A DNA stretch of 45,863 nt from Alphaproteobacteria bacterium (GTDB lineage Bacteria; Pseudomonadota; Alphaproteobacteria; DSM-16000; Inquilinaceae): NCBI GenBank assembly GCA_028281985.1, contig JANQIU010000225.1, positions 1 through 45,863 of the forward strand, read 5' to 3'. Of the stretch, positions 8,848 through 17,005 are shown one piece after another. Each line of letters opens with the position of its first letter. The first letter of the stretch is position 1. The notes below the pieces were generated by a model that was not told where the DNA came from, searched no databases, and saw only the letters and a program-made list of their open reading frames with translations. The position numbers and the translations under genes are program-made.

Positions 8848-9249
8848 ATGGGAACGCGTGGGGAGAAGATGCAGGCGGAGGTGCTGGATGTCCTGCGACG
8901 GCACCGCGGGCCGATGTCTGCCTATGAAGTGCTGGGGCAGTTGCGCCAGGACAAGCTGCGGCTGGCGCCGCCGACGATCTACCGGGCCCTCGCCGCGCTG
9001 ACCGAACGCGGCCGGGTGCATCGGCTCGAGTCCCTCAACGCTTTCATGGCATGCCGGTGCGACCAGCACCGCCACGCCGCCATCCTGGCGATCTGTGACG
9101 ATTGCGGATCCGTGGAGGAAAACCTCTCCCCCGGCCTTCTCGATGAGCTGTCCAGCATCGCCGGCAAGTCGGGCTTTGTGCCGACTCGCCATGTGATCGA
9201 AGTCCACGGTCAATGCGCGGATTGCGGAGCGGCGGGGGCGCGGCCATGA
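8848..9249 (+). CDS. zur: Fur family zinc-uptake regulator Zur
   Basis: 133-residue Fur-family repressor. A winged helix (residues about 10-65, [22 protein letters not shown]) is followed by a dimerisation/metal domain with [18 protein letters not shown], and two CxxC pairs (Cys83/Cys86 and Cys123/Cys126) make the structural zinc site. The short length and the ending GQCADCGA are typical of Zur rather than Fur. The gene sits behind a Zur-type box and in front of a COG0523 GTPase and an AztD-like protein, a zinc-homeostasis context. Its stop overlaps the GTPase start (ATGA). Expected to bind Zn2+ as corepressor. Confidence 0.88.
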   Translation: MGTRGEKMQAEVLDVLRRHRGPMSAYEVLGQLRQDKLRLAPPTIYRALAALTERGRVHRLESLNAFMACRCDQHRHAAILAICDDCGSVEENLSPGLLDELSSIAGKSGFVPTRHVIEVHGQCADCGAAGARP

Positions 9250-10475
9250 GCGCGCCAGATGATCGCATGACTGACCCCCGCCTCCCCGTCACCGTCCTTT
9301 CCGGGTTCCTCGGCGCCGGCAAGACGACGCTGCTTAACCGCGTGCTCAACAACCGCGAAGGGCGGCGCGTCGCGGTGATCGTCAACGACATGTCCGAAGT
9401 GAACATCGATGCCGATCTGGTGCGCGCCGATACCGAGCTCAGCCGGACCGACGAGACCCTGGTGGAGATGTCGAACGGCTGCATCTGCTGCACGCTGCGC
9501 GACGACCTCCTGGCCGAGGTGCGGCGGCTCGCCGGCGAGGGGCGTTTCGACTATCTGCTGATCGAATCCACCGGGATTTCCGAACCGCTGCCCGTTGCCG
9601 CCACCTTCGATTTCCGTGACGCGGAGGGCGAGAGCCTGTCGGACGTCGCGCGCATCGACACGATGGTGACGGTCGTGGATGCGGTGAACCTGCTCAAGGA
9701 CTTCTCCAGCCACGACTTCCTGCGGGATCGTGGGGAGACGTTGGGGGAGGAGGACGAGCGAACCCTCGTCCATCTGCTGACCGACCAGATCGAATTCGCC
9801 GATGTGGTGATCCTCAACAAGGTGGCGGATGCCGAGCCGCAGCAGGTGGATGCCGCCCGCAAGATCATCCGCAGCCTCAATGCCGATGCACGCATCGTCG
9901 AGACGAACTTCTCGGCGGTGGCCGCCGACGCGATCCTGGACACCGGCCTGTTCGATTTCGAGAAGGCGCACGACCACCCGATGTGGGCCAAGGAGCTCTA
10001 TGGCTTTGCCGATCATGTCCCCGAGACCGAGGAATATGGCGTCACCTCTTACGTCTACCGCGCGCGACAGCCGTTTCATCCGCAGGCGATCCACGATGTG
10101 CTGAACGGCGAGATGCCTGGCGTCATCCGCGCCAAGGGGCATTTCTGGATCGGCACCCGGCCCGACTGGGTGGCCGAGTTCTCGCTGGCAGGTGCGCTGT
10201 CGAGCGTCAATCCGCTGGGTATCTGGTGGGCGGCGGTGCCCAGGAACCACTGGCCCGATCATGCGGGTACGCGCAGCCACATAACCGCCCAGTGGCAGGA
10301 GCCCTGGGGTGATCGCCGGCAGGAGATCGTCTTCATCGGTTCAGGCATTGACTGGCCGCGCCTCAAGGCCCGGCTCGACGAGGCCCTTCTGCCGTTGGAT
10401 GCCATGCCCGACCCCGATGCGCTGCCTGCCCTTTCCGACCCTTTCCCTGTCTGGCGCCGCCAGACTGCCGCCTGA
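9246..10475 (+). CDS. COG0523 family GTPase, zinc metallochaperone-like
   Basis: 409-residue G3E GTPase of the CobW/COG0523 family. The Walker A motif is GFLGAGKTT (about residues 20-28), the metal-binding CxCC motif is CICC (Cys79-Cys82), and the guanine-specificity motif is NKVAD (about 190). A C-terminal CobW_C domain follows ([14 protein letters not shown] onward). Such proteins use GTP hydrolysis to hand Zn2+ to client enzymes during zinc shortage. Start 9246 overlaps the zur stop by four bases; the ORF-extending ATG at 9213 would overlap zur by 37 bases and is less likely. Zur control is inferred from the upstream box. Confidence 0.9.
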   Translation: MSAPDDRMTDPRLPVTVLSGFLGAGKTTLLNRVLNNREGRRVAVIVNDMSEVNIDADLVRADTELSRTDETLVEMSNGCICCTLRDDLLAEVRRLAGEGRFDYLLIESTGISEPLPVAATFDFRDAEGESLSDVARIDTMVTVVDAVNLLKDFSSHDFLRDRGETLGEEDERTLVHLLTDQIEFADVVILNKVADAEPQQVDAARKIIRSLNADARIVETNFSAVAADAILDTGLFDFEKAHDHPMWAKELYGFADHVPETEEYGVTSYVYRARQPFHPQAIHDVLNGEMPGVIRAKGHFWIGTRPDWVAEFSLAGALSSVNPLGIWWAAVPRNHWPDHAGTRSHITAQWQEPWGDRRQEIVFIGSGIDWPRLKARLDEALLPLDAMPDPDALPALSDPFPVWRRQTAA

Positions 10476-10487
10476 AGGAAGCTTGCG

Positions 10488-11672
10488 ATGAAACGGACCC
10501 TCGCTGTTGCCACCGCCCTTCTGACCGCCGGGCCGGCAATCGCCCATGATGAGGAGCACCGCTACCGCCTGGTCGTCGCCGATGCCGAGGCGCCGCGGGT
10601 CGTTGTTCACGATGTCGGTGCGGGGGCGGACCCCATGGTCTTCGAGACGGCCTCGCCGGCGCGCCTTCATCTCGGGCCCGACGACCGCCACGCCTGGGCC
10701 GTGCAGCGGGACGCCGGCCAGGTGCAGCTGATCGATACCGGTTTGGTGGAAGAGGATCACGGTGACCATTCCGCCCTGATCCTGGCCGAGCCGACCCTCC
10801 TGCCTGGAACGGCAACCGGTGAACGCCCCGTTCATTTCAACATGGGCGACGGCCGCGTCGCCGTGTTCTGGGATGGCACGGGAATGGCGACTGTGCATGA
10901 GGCCGACGCCGCGGCCGAGGGTGACCTGACCGCGATCCAGACTATCGAAACCGGCGGGCCCCATCACGGCGTGGCCGTGCCGGTGCGCGACATGGTCATC
11001 AGCTCGCTTGCGCCTGACGGCGAGGGTCTGCCGGACGCGCTGGCTGTGTTAGGTTCGGACGGGGCCGCGCTGTCGCGCGTCGACTGCCTGAACCTTCACG
11101 GGGAAGGCAAGGCCGGCGGCTACATCGCCTTCGGCTGCGAAGACGGCGTGGCGATCTTCGACACGTCCGCAGGCACTCCGGAAGGCCGCTTCCTGGCCTA
11201 TCCCGACGACGCCCCGGAGGGCGGGATGGTCCGGACGCTGCTCAGCCCCCGGGATACGCTGGGTCTGGTCGGCAGTTTCGGGTCCGATGGTCTGGTCATC
11301 TTCGATCCCTCGTCGGAAACCGGAGACTTCGCCTTCGCCGAGTTGCCGGCGCCGCGGATGGCTTTCGCCCTGGACGAGTCCGGCACCATCGGCTTCGCCA
11401 TGCTTGCCGACGGGCGGCTGGTGCGGTTTTCGGCACTGACGGGCCGGATGCTCGACGAGGCGGCCGGTGTCACCGAAGCCTACTCGATGGAACGCGGCGT
11501 GGTCCGGCCAATGATGACCACGGCAGGCGACCGGGTTGCCGTGTCGGATCCCGCAGCAGGACACGTCGTGCTGCTCGACGCCGAAACGCTTGAGGTCGTC
11601 GACCGCCTTGATGTCGGCGGCCAGCCCCGGTCGCTGCTCCTGCTTGCCGCCGAGGCCGACCATGACCATTGA
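10488..11672 (+). CDS. aztD: periplasmic zinc metallochaperone AztD-like beta-propeller
   Basis: 394-residue secreted protein. It has a Sec signal peptide (1-19, ending AIA) and, immediately after it, the metal-binding run HDEEHRYR. A repetitive beta-strand protein of propeller type follows (segments such as DDRHAWAVQRDAGQVQLID and DGRLVRFSALTG), and the end is His-rich (ADHDH). This matches AztD, which in Paracoccus passes periplasmic zinc to the AztC binding protein. Here no aztABC genes lie alongside. It is 12 bases after the COG0523 gene and overlaps the DUF1826 gene by 11 bases. The AztD assignment is by recognition, not alignment. Confidence 0.75.
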   Translation: MKRTLAVATALLTAGPAIAHDEEHRYRLVVADAEAPRVVVHDVGAGADPMVFETASPARLHLGPDDRHAWAVQRDAGQVQLIDTGLVEEDHGDHSALILAEPTLLPGTATGERPVHFNMGDGRVAVFWDGTGMATVHEADAAAEGDLTAIQTIETGGPHHGVAVPVRDMVISSLAPDGEGLPDALAVLGSDGAALSRVDCLNLHGEGKAGGYIAFGCEDGVAIFDTSAGTPEGRFLAYPDDAPEGGMVRTLLSPRDTLGLVGSFGSDGLVIFDPSSETGDFAFAELPAPRMAFALDESGTIGFAMLADGRLVRFSALTGRMLDEAAGVTEAYSMERGVVRPMMTTAGDRVAVSDPAAGHVVLLDAETLEVVDRLDVGGQPRSLLLLAAEADHDH

Positions 11673-12342
11673 CGGCATCATGGCCGGCCCATCGAACGCG
11701 GCTAAACCGGTATCCGTCCCGCGCGTCCTGAAAGACGCCGGTTCCGGCATCGATATCGCCGACACGCCCGAAGGGTTGGCGGCGATCCATCGGGCCGGCT
11801 GTGCCGCCGCCATCTGGCGGCGGCAGCCGTTGTCCAGCTTTCAGGATTGGCTTGACCGTCTCGACGCGGCGAACCTGCCGCGGGCGCGGGTGATCCTGCA
11901 GCCGAAGGCGGTTCGCGACACGGTGACGGCCCTCTGTGAAACCGAGGGCATGCCGGAGGGCGCCGAACGCGCAAGGCTCGTCGACGATGTCGCGGCGCTG
12001 GCGGACATCTTCGCGGGCCTGATGGGTGCCCCGTTCCTGCAACTGCGGCTGGACGTCGTGAAGGGCAACGCCTGCCGGAAGTTTCATGTCGATGCCATAA
12101 CGGCACGCCTGATCTGCACCTATCGCGGAACCGGCACACAGTACGGGATTGCGACGGACGGCGTCGAACCGAGGCGGGTCTTCACTGTACCGACCGGGTC
12201 GCCGATCGTCCTGCGCGGCATGCTCTGGCCCGAGAGCCCGCGCGCGGGACTTGTGCATCGCTCGCCACCGATCGAAGGGACCGGCGAGACGCGCCTCGTG
12301 CTCGTCCTTGACCCCGTTTACGACCAACCGCACGGGGCGTGA
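11662..12342 (+). CDS. DUF1826 domain-containing protein
   Basis: 226-residue cytosolic protein that I recognise as DUF1826 from features such as FLQLRLDVVKGNACRKFH followed by D and the segment LICTYRGTGTQYG. The region near HVDAITARLICTYRGTGTQ has the His/Asp/Arg look of a metal- or oxoacid-binding cupin-like fold, but no activity is established. The start at 11662 overlaps the end of aztD by 11 bases; the open frame back to 11536 is antisense-like filler. Its place inside a Zur-controlled operon suggests a role in zinc limitation. DUF1826 members do occur beside COG0523 genes. Confidence 0.72.
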   Translation: MTIDGIMAGPSNAAKPVSVPRVLKDAGSGIDIADTPEGLAAIHRAGCAAAIWRRQPLSSFQDWLDRLDAANLPRARVILQPKAVRDTVTALCETEGMPEGAERARLVDDVAALADIFAGLMGAPFLQLRLDVVKGNACRKFHVDAITARLICTYRGTGTQYGIATDGVEPRRVFTVPTGSPIVLRGMLWPESPRAGLVHRSPPIEGTGETRLVLVLDPVYDQPHGA

Positions 12343-12376
12343 CCGGCGCGGTTCTTCGCATTTGTCCCGGCACCGG

Positions 12377-13192
12377 ATGACAACTCAGATGATCCGACCC
12401 TTTGTCGCCGTCCTGGTGGCAGCCCTCGCAACGGTACCTGGCTTCGCCGCAGCACAAGAGGATGCGCTCGCCCGAGCACAGACCGAGGGCGTGCTGCGGG
12501 TCGCCAACACGCAAGGCCATCCGCCTTGGGACTTCATCGATGAGACCGGCGAGCTTGATGGTCTGGGCGTCGATCTGGCGCGAGAGGTGGCACGGCGCAT
12601 GGGCGTGGCTGGCGTGGACTTCGTCTCAGCGCGTTTCGCCGATCTGATACCTGGACTCCAGGCCGGTCGCTTCGACCTTGTCATCGCGGGCCACACCATC
12701 ACGCCTGAACGCGAGGAGGTCGTCGACTTCACCGATCCATACATGGTTGTCGGCACCAGCGTTTTCACCGCTGGCACGGGCACGACGATCGCCTCGCTCG
12801 ACGATCTGCCTGGCACAACGATTGGCGTACTCGCCGGTTCTATCCAAGAGGGATGGCTCGCCGAGAACTATCCCGATCAGATCACGGTGCGGACCTATCA
12901 GAACCCAACACTCGCGCTTGGTGATCTCGCCGTAGGGCGGGTCGATGGCGTGATCTATTCGAACGACGCCGGAAGCTACATCGCCGCGCAGCGGGACCTC
13001 GATGTTGTGGCTGCGGTTCCGGTCGACAGCGAAGTGAATGCGATGGTCGTCGCGGAGGGGCAGGACAGCTTGCGCGAGGCGGTGAACGCGGCGCTAGCAG
13101 AGATGATCGCGGACGGGACCTACGCCCGCCTATCCACCGAATGGCTTGGCGGGCTCGACATGGCGGCGGAGCTCATCGCGCTCGACCAGTAA
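12377..13192 (+). CDS. amino-acid-type ABC transporter substrate-binding protein
   Basis: 271 residues of the SBP_bac_3 (PF00497) family. A Sec signal peptide (to about residue 25, GFAAAQ) is followed by the family opening LRVANTQGHPPWDFIDETGELDGLGVDLA (in part), the RFDLVIAGHTITPEREEVVDFTDPY core and a DGVIYSNDAG segment. Such periplasmic proteins bind polar amino acids, opines or related molecules. It starts 35 bases after DUF1826 on the same strand and 12 bases before a cognate permease, so it probably belongs to the zinc operon transcript. ATG at 12389 is an alternative start. The ligand is unknown; a metal-ligand complex is an attractive but unproven option. Confidence 0.82.
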   Translation: MTTQMIRPFVAVLVAALATVPGFAAAQEDALARAQTEGVLRVANTQGHPPWDFIDETGELDGLGVDLAREVARRMGVAGVDFVSARFADLIPGLQAGRFDLVIAGHTITPEREEVVDFTDPYMVVGTSVFTAGTGTTIASLDDLPGTTIGVLAGSIQEGWLAENYPDQITVRTYQNPTLALGDLAVGRVDGVIYSNDAGSYIAAQRDLDVVAAVPVDSEVNAMVVAEGQDSLREAVNAALAEMIADGTYARLSTEWLGGLDMAAELIALDQ

Positions 13193-13204
13193 TGGACCCT
13201 GGCT

Positions 13205-13858
13205 GTGCTCGATCTCGTCGTCCGTGCCGCACCGCTTCTCCTGCAGGGAACGATCATCACGCTGATGCTGGGCGTGACGGCGTTCGCACTCGCCTTGCCG
13301 TTTGCGATCGCGGTCGCCTGTGCGCGTCTTTACGGAAAACGCTGGCTGAACTGGCCATCACGGGCGCTGATCTCGGCGTTTATCGGCACGCCTCTGCTGG
13401 TGCAGATTCTCCTACTCTATTACGGGCTTCCAGAGATCGGGATCGTGCTGCCGGCAATCCCGACGGTGATCGCGGCCTTGGTGCTGCATTCTGGGTGCTA
13501 CATGGCGGAGGATTGCCGGGGCGCAATCGGTGCCGTCGCCCGGGATCAGTGGGACGCGGGCAAAGCGCTCGGGCTGGGGTCGTTGCGCACATTCCTCTTA
13601 GTGATCTTGCCGCAGGCGCTCCGTTCGGCCGTTCCGACCCTTGGGAGCCGGTTCATCGCCATGATGAAGGAGACCTCCCTCGCCTCCGTTGTAACCGTCA
13701 CTGAACTCACGCGCGTGGCCGAGACCGTTGGCGCCGCCACCTTCCGCTATATCGAGATCTTCGTTGTCGTTGCGCTGATTTATTGGGTCATCTCATTCGG
13801 TCTGGCGCGGCTTCAGTTCCTTCTGGAGCGGCGTTTCGCCGTATCGGTCGGGCCGTGA
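13205..13858 (+). CDS. amino-acid-type ABC transporter permease (HisM/GlnP family)
   Basis: 217-residue inner-membrane permease with about five hydrophobic segments. The EAA-type coupling loop is DQWDAGKALGLGSLRTFLLVILPQALR (in part), and FIAMMKETSLASVVTVTELTR is the conserved HisM/GlnP segment. It begins with GTG at 13205, since no in-frame ATG is near. The stop overlaps the methyltransferase start (GTGA). It would form a homodimer and needs an ABC ATPase, but none is encoded here, so the ATPase must come from elsewhere or be shared. Confidence 0.87.
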   Translation: MLDLVVRAAPLLLQGTIITLMLGVTAFALALPFAIAVACARLYGKRWLNWPSRALISAFIGTPLLVQILLLYYGLPEIGIVLPAIPTVIAALVLHSGCYMAEDCRGAIGAVARDQWDAGKALGLGSLRTFLLVILPQALRSAVPTLGSRFIAMMKETSLASVVTVTELTRVAETVGAATFRYIEIFVVVALIYWVISFGLARLQFLLERRFAVSVGP

Positions 13859-14748
13859 GCGGGGGCTACGGGGCCGCAGTGGCCGCGCGCTACGACGAGG
13901 AGGTCTCGCATGCGCTCGGTTCGGGAGAGGCGTTCCATTGGCTTACGGTACTGCGGTCCTTCATCGGCGGCCCGGCACGACGCCGCATCCTCGATGTCGG
14001 GTCGGGGACGGGTCTGTTGCTCGAAGTGTTGGTGCGTGCGGGGGCACGGGCGCGCGGGATCGAGCCTTCGGCGGCCATGATCGCTTACGGTCTTCGGCGC
14101 CGTCCGTTGCTACGACGTGGCCGTCTGCGTCACGGTGGGACTTATGATGCCTCGGCGTTTCGCGCAGGTTCACTCGACGCGATCGTGTGCCGCCAGGTTC
14201 TGTGCCACCTGACGAACCCTGGTGCCGCTTTCGCCGCTTGGCGCCGCTGGTTGCGCCCCGGCGGTGCGTTGGTTCTGGCGGATGGGCTTTGGCCATCCGA
14301 GGCGTGGAGCGAAGCCGCCCTTGCCGCTCAGCCCTTTGCGTCGCTTGCCGGTCCCGAACCCGTTGCCGCCGCGCTGAAGCGGTCGGGCTTCAGGATCCGT
14401 GCCGCTCAACGTTGGTCTGCCGTCGAGGCGGCGCGACGGCGAATGAAACGGCCTGACCCGACGCCGCGGTACCTGGTGGTTGCCCTTAAGCGCTGGAGCC
14501 CGGGCGCGGGGTTCCCGCGTCGCTCCTTATCGCCCTATTTCGGCGGTCAAGCTGCAACCAATCCCCGAAGGATGACGGCAAGGGTCTCCCGTCGCATGTT
14601 CGCGTACCGTTGCTCGGTGATGCCGAACAGGCCCCGGTGCAGGATCATGCCGTCGACGATGCTCGCAAGCGACCGTGCCAACAGCTTGGGGTCCAAATCG
14701 GAACGGATGGCACCCTGTTCCTGGAGATGCGCCAGTGCGTACGCGTAG
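13855..14748 (+). CDS. class I SAM-dependent methyltransferase with unusual C-terminal extension
   Basis: 297-residue protein. Residues about 40-190 are a Methyltransf_11-type Rossmann fold: motif I is ILDVGSGTGLLLEVL, then IEPSAAMI, DAIVCRQVLCHL (motif IV region) and LRPGGALVLADG (motif VI region). The start GTG at 13855 overlaps the permease stop. After YLVVALKRW (about residue 215) the frame runs on for some 80 basic, low-complexity residues. Those last 202 bases are fully antisense to the tetR gene ending at 14547, so the tail looks like read-through after loss of an earlier stop rather than a domain. Substrate unknown; operon position links it to the ABC genes. Confidence 0.72.
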   Translation: MSGGYGAAVAARYDEEVSHALGSGEAFHWLTVLRSFIGGPARRRILDVGSGTGLLLEVLVRAGARARGIEPSAAMIAYGLRRRPLLRRGRLRHGGTYDASAFRAGSLDAIVCRQVLCHLTNPGAAFAAWRRWLRPGGALVLADGLWPSEAWSEAALAAQPFASLAGPEPVAAALKRSGFRIRAAQRWSAVEAARRRMKRPDPTPRYLVVALKRWSPGAGFPRRSLSPYFGGQAATNPRRMTARVSRRMFAYRCSVMPNRPRCRIMPSTMLASDRANSLGSKSERMAPCSWRCASAYA

Positions 14749-15176
14749 TGGTCGCCAAGGTCCTCGAAGAAGGCTGACACCGATCCGGCAAAACGCTCTG
14801 AGGCGAAGCTGGGCCCGAACACCTCGAAGAACACCCGGATGAGCTTAGCGTGGTCGTCGGGGACGTTCATGGCCTCCTCCAGCGAGCCGATGAACGCGTT
14901 CACATCGTCAGGAACGGCGGTCGCCATGAAGCGGGCGCGCATCCGCGCGAAGTACCGCTCGCCCATCGCTTCGGCGATGGCTTCCTTGTTCTTGAAATAG
15001 AGATAGAGCGTACCCTTACCGAGCCCCGCCGCTCCGGCGACATCGGCAACGGTTGCGGCATGGTAGCCGCGCTGGCTGAACGCGGTGATGGCGGCATCCA
15101 GGATTCGGTCTTGCATCTCTTCTCGATTGACGACCTTGGGCATGCGCTTTCCTGCCGGAACGGGTTTCGTTGGCAT
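14547..15176 (-). CDS. TetR/AcrR family transcriptional regulator
   Basis: 209-residue repressor. The N-terminal HTH (about residues 20-65) reads RILDAAITAFSQRGYHAATVADVAGAAGLGKGTLYLYFKNKEA (in part), a textbook TetR helix-turn-helix. The C-terminal domain resembles TetR_C of the AcrR/YcdC type. It diverges from a small membrane-protein gene, and a 20-base palindrome (15185-15204) lies just upstream of its start, the likely operator. Its 3' end overlaps the methyltransferase frame on the other strand by 202 bases. Ligand unknown. Confidence 0.87.
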   Translation of the reverse strand: MPTKPVPAGKRMPKVVNREEMQDRILDAAITAFSQRGYHAATVADVAGAAGLGKGTLYLYFKNKEAIAEAMGERYFARMRARFMATAVPDDVNAFIGSLEEAMNVPDDHAKLIRVFFEVFGPSFASERFAGSVSAFFEDLGDHYAYALAHLQEQGAIRSDLDPKLLARSLASIVDGMILHRGLFGITEQRYANMRRETLAVILRGLVAA

Positions 15177-15184
15177 CGGTTTTT

Positions 15185-15204
15185 ATGACTGGACAGTCAG
15201 TCAT
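15185..15204. promoter_or_regulatory. palindromic operator for the TetR gene
   Basis: The arms ATGACTG and CAGTCAT are exact complements separated by GACAGT, giving a 20-base inverted repeat. It begins nine bases upstream of the tetR start and also precedes the divergent membrane-protein gene. Placement and form are those of a TetR operator; binding is inferred. Confidence 0.6.
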
Positions 15205-15259
15205 TATCATCGTACGTCACCGAGTATCCAGACATCATAAGCTGCTGACGGAAGCTGTC

Positions 15260-15928
15260 GTGACCGCCACTGCCTCCACCGGCAAATCACCTCCTGCCAC
15301 GGCGCATGCCCCGATCACCTGGCACTACGAAGGACGGACCGACGGTCTGGTCGGCACCGGCGCGACGGGCGCGGAAAGACTGCTCGGCTATGGGACTGCG
15401 GGCGTGCTTACGGCCATCATCGTCGGCGCCGACCTGATGCGTGCAACCCCCGTGGCCACCGCCTGGTGGCAGATGGCGGTCCTTGCCTTCTTCGCCTATG
15501 ACGTCGCCGGTGGTGCCGTCGCCAACATGCTCAACTCATGCAAACGCTTCTACCACGCGCCACGGCATCCGCGTGAAGCTGGGCTGCTGTGTGTCCTGAA
15601 GGATGCGCGAGTCTTCACCGGGATCCATGTCCATCCCATCATCATCGCCGCGACGCTTGGCGGTAGCGTCTTCGTCTCCATTGGCTGGTACCTGGCGCTT
15701 CAGGGCGCCGTGTGGGTCACGCTGGCAACGCCGTTGTATCTGCGCCGGGCGGCAGCGACCGCGTGGACGATGGTCGCGACCCTTGTGCACCAGTTTTGGG
15801 TGCCGCTCGGCCCGGGCCTGGAATGGGTGATCCCGGCATTGTTCATCAAGATGGTGATGGGTCACGCCGTGCGCGAAGAACCCTATGCCGCCGCAGATCA
15901 GATTGCCCGGGCCCGACGCGCCGGCTGA
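15260..15928 (+). CDS. uncharacterised integral membrane protein
   Basis: 222-residue protein with four or five hydrophobic segments (for example YGTAGVLTAIIVGADLM, MAVLAFFAYDVAGGAVANML, GIHVHPIIIAATLGGSVFV and GAVWVTLATPLYL). The soluble loop contains NSCKRFYHAPRHPREAGL and an intramembrane-edge HVHP motif. I do not recognise a characterised family. GTG at 15260 was chosen as the start because GGAAG precedes it at good spacing; the open frame from 15170 would run through the operator. The divergent TetR is its probable regulator, suggesting an inducible membrane function, perhaps related to stress or export. Confidence 0.7.
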   Translation: MTATASTGKSPPATAHAPITWHYEGRTDGLVGTGATGAERLLGYGTAGVLTAIIVGADLMRATPVATAWWQMAVLAFFAYDVAGGAVANMLNSCKRFYHAPRHPREAGLLCVLKDARVFTGIHVHPIIIAATLGGSVFVSIGWYLALQGAVWVTLATPLYLRRAAATAWTMVATLVHQFWVPLGPGLEWVIPALFIKMVMGHAVREEPYAAADQIARARRAG

Positions 15929-16010
15929 GGGAGGCCCTGTGACCGTCCCCAACGGCGCTTCTTCCCAACTCCCATTGCGCAGGGTAGTGCCACGAACCCG
16001 CAAAGGACGA

Positions 16011-16235
16011 TCAGCGCGTCTGCCCTTCGCACCTGTCCTTCTCCAGGAACGCGCGCAGCCCTTTTTCGTCGTGGTCGTCAAATCGTTCGTCTGTCAGCGT
16101 GAGGTTGGCGATCCGGTCGACCCGACAGGTTCGTAAGTCGTCACGCAGTTCGCACCAGGCCGAAAGCATCCAGCCAACGGTTAGATCCCAGATCACCAGC
16201 GGACGGACCCGCCCCCCGAACCGTATTGCACGTGT
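16011..16235 (-). pseudogene. C-terminal remnant of a YafY-type WYL-domain regulator
   Basis: On the minus strand a frame reads VRPLVIWDLTVGWMLSAWC, then ELRDDLRTCRVDRI and a closing LTDERF. This is the conserved C-terminal WYL-domain end of HTH_11/WYL regulators, such as the intact one at 20155. The frame cannot be followed upstream beyond about 16235 to an HTH domain, and the expected 200 N-terminal residues are missing. It is therefore a decayed gene, probably cut by the event that placed the MarR gene beside it. Confidence 0.6.
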
Positions 16236-16347
16236 CAGGGGCGACGTTGCGGATCAGCTCGAACCGAGCTGTCCAGTGCTGCGGCTTCCCGGGTGTCGAA
16301 TCGCCCCGTCCTTCGTGACCATTCGCTTCGAGCGAGGCGTCGAGCGC

Positions 16348-16854
16348 TCACTTCTCTGCCTGCACGTCGGCCGGTATGGGGCAGTTGATGCAGACGCGAT
16401 TATCGCAAAGGCGACAGAGCGTTCGGCGATCGGTAGCTGTCGTCTCCATCGACGACAGCATCTTGCCCAGCAGCGTCGCGAGGGTCTCCCGCTCCACGTC
16501 GGTCAGCGGGGTCAGCAGCGGTCGGATGGCGGCGAGACGTCCCTTCAGGAGTTCCTCGCGCAATGCCGTGCCCCGTTCGGTCAGATAGAGCGCAACCGCC
16601 CGCTTATCCTGCCCCTTGCGACGTTCAACGAGGCCGTCGGAAACGAGCCGATCGAGGAGGCGAACGGTTCCCGGGTGGGACAAGCCAAGGATGCGTCGCA
16701 GCTGATCGTTCGACGGGCCGCAGCCGTATCCGATGACGACGAGCGCCGCGGGTGTCTCACCGGCGTGGTTGAGAACGTCGCGCGCCGTGTCCTCAATGCG
16801 ATCGGCGACAGCGAGGCCAACGACACCAAGCAGATTGGCTGTGCGGTCCATCAT
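16348..16854 (-). CDS. MarR family regulator with C-terminal cysteine cluster
   Basis: 168-residue winged-helix regulator. The core reads LRRILGLSHPGTVRLLDRLVSDGLVERRKG followed by DKRAVALYLTERG (in part), the MarR recognition helix and wing. The C-terminus carries CRLCDNRVCINC, a CxxC-x4-CxxC cluster that could hold zinc or an Fe-S centre or act as a thiol switch. The ORF continues upstream to 16914, but that start lies inside the promoter palindrome, so the ATG pair at 16854/16851 is preferred. It diverges from the DUF3237 gene across a perfect 27-base palindrome. The same core motif lies before the GNAT gene at 18997, suggesting a small regulon. Confidence 0.85.
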   Translation of the reverse strand: MMDRTANLLGVVGLAVADRIEDTARDVLNHAGETPAALVVIGYGCGPSNDQLRRILGLSHPGTVRLLDRLVSDGLVERRKGQDKRAVALYLTERGTALREELLKGRLAAIRPLLTPLTDVERETLATLLGKMLSSMETTATDRRTLCRLCDNRVCINCPIPADVQAEK

Positions 16855-16891
16855 TCTTCGAATGATAGGTGCGGAGCGCACGTTCTTCAAC

Positions 16892-16924
16892 TTGACATTA
16901 CGTGCGTAGCGCACGTAATGTTAA
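16892..16924. promoter_or_regulatory. divergent promoter with 27-base MarR-type palindrome
   Basis: A perfect inverted repeat spans 16895-16921, with 12-base arms ACATTACGTGCG and its complement around TAG. On the plus strand, -35 TTGACA (16892-16897) and -10 TAATGT (16916-16921) are 18 bases apart with the operator filling the spacer. On the minus strand TTAACA and TAATGT are also 18 apart. The repressor would therefore block both the marR and DUF3237 promoters. A matching site lies at 19004-19033. Confidence 0.7.
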
Positions 16925-17005
16925 AGTCCAGGACGAACGTAGTGACCTGCCGCCACCCGGCGGGCACTTGATCGAACTGAGTGTGATCCGGAAGGAGCGC
17001 AACAG

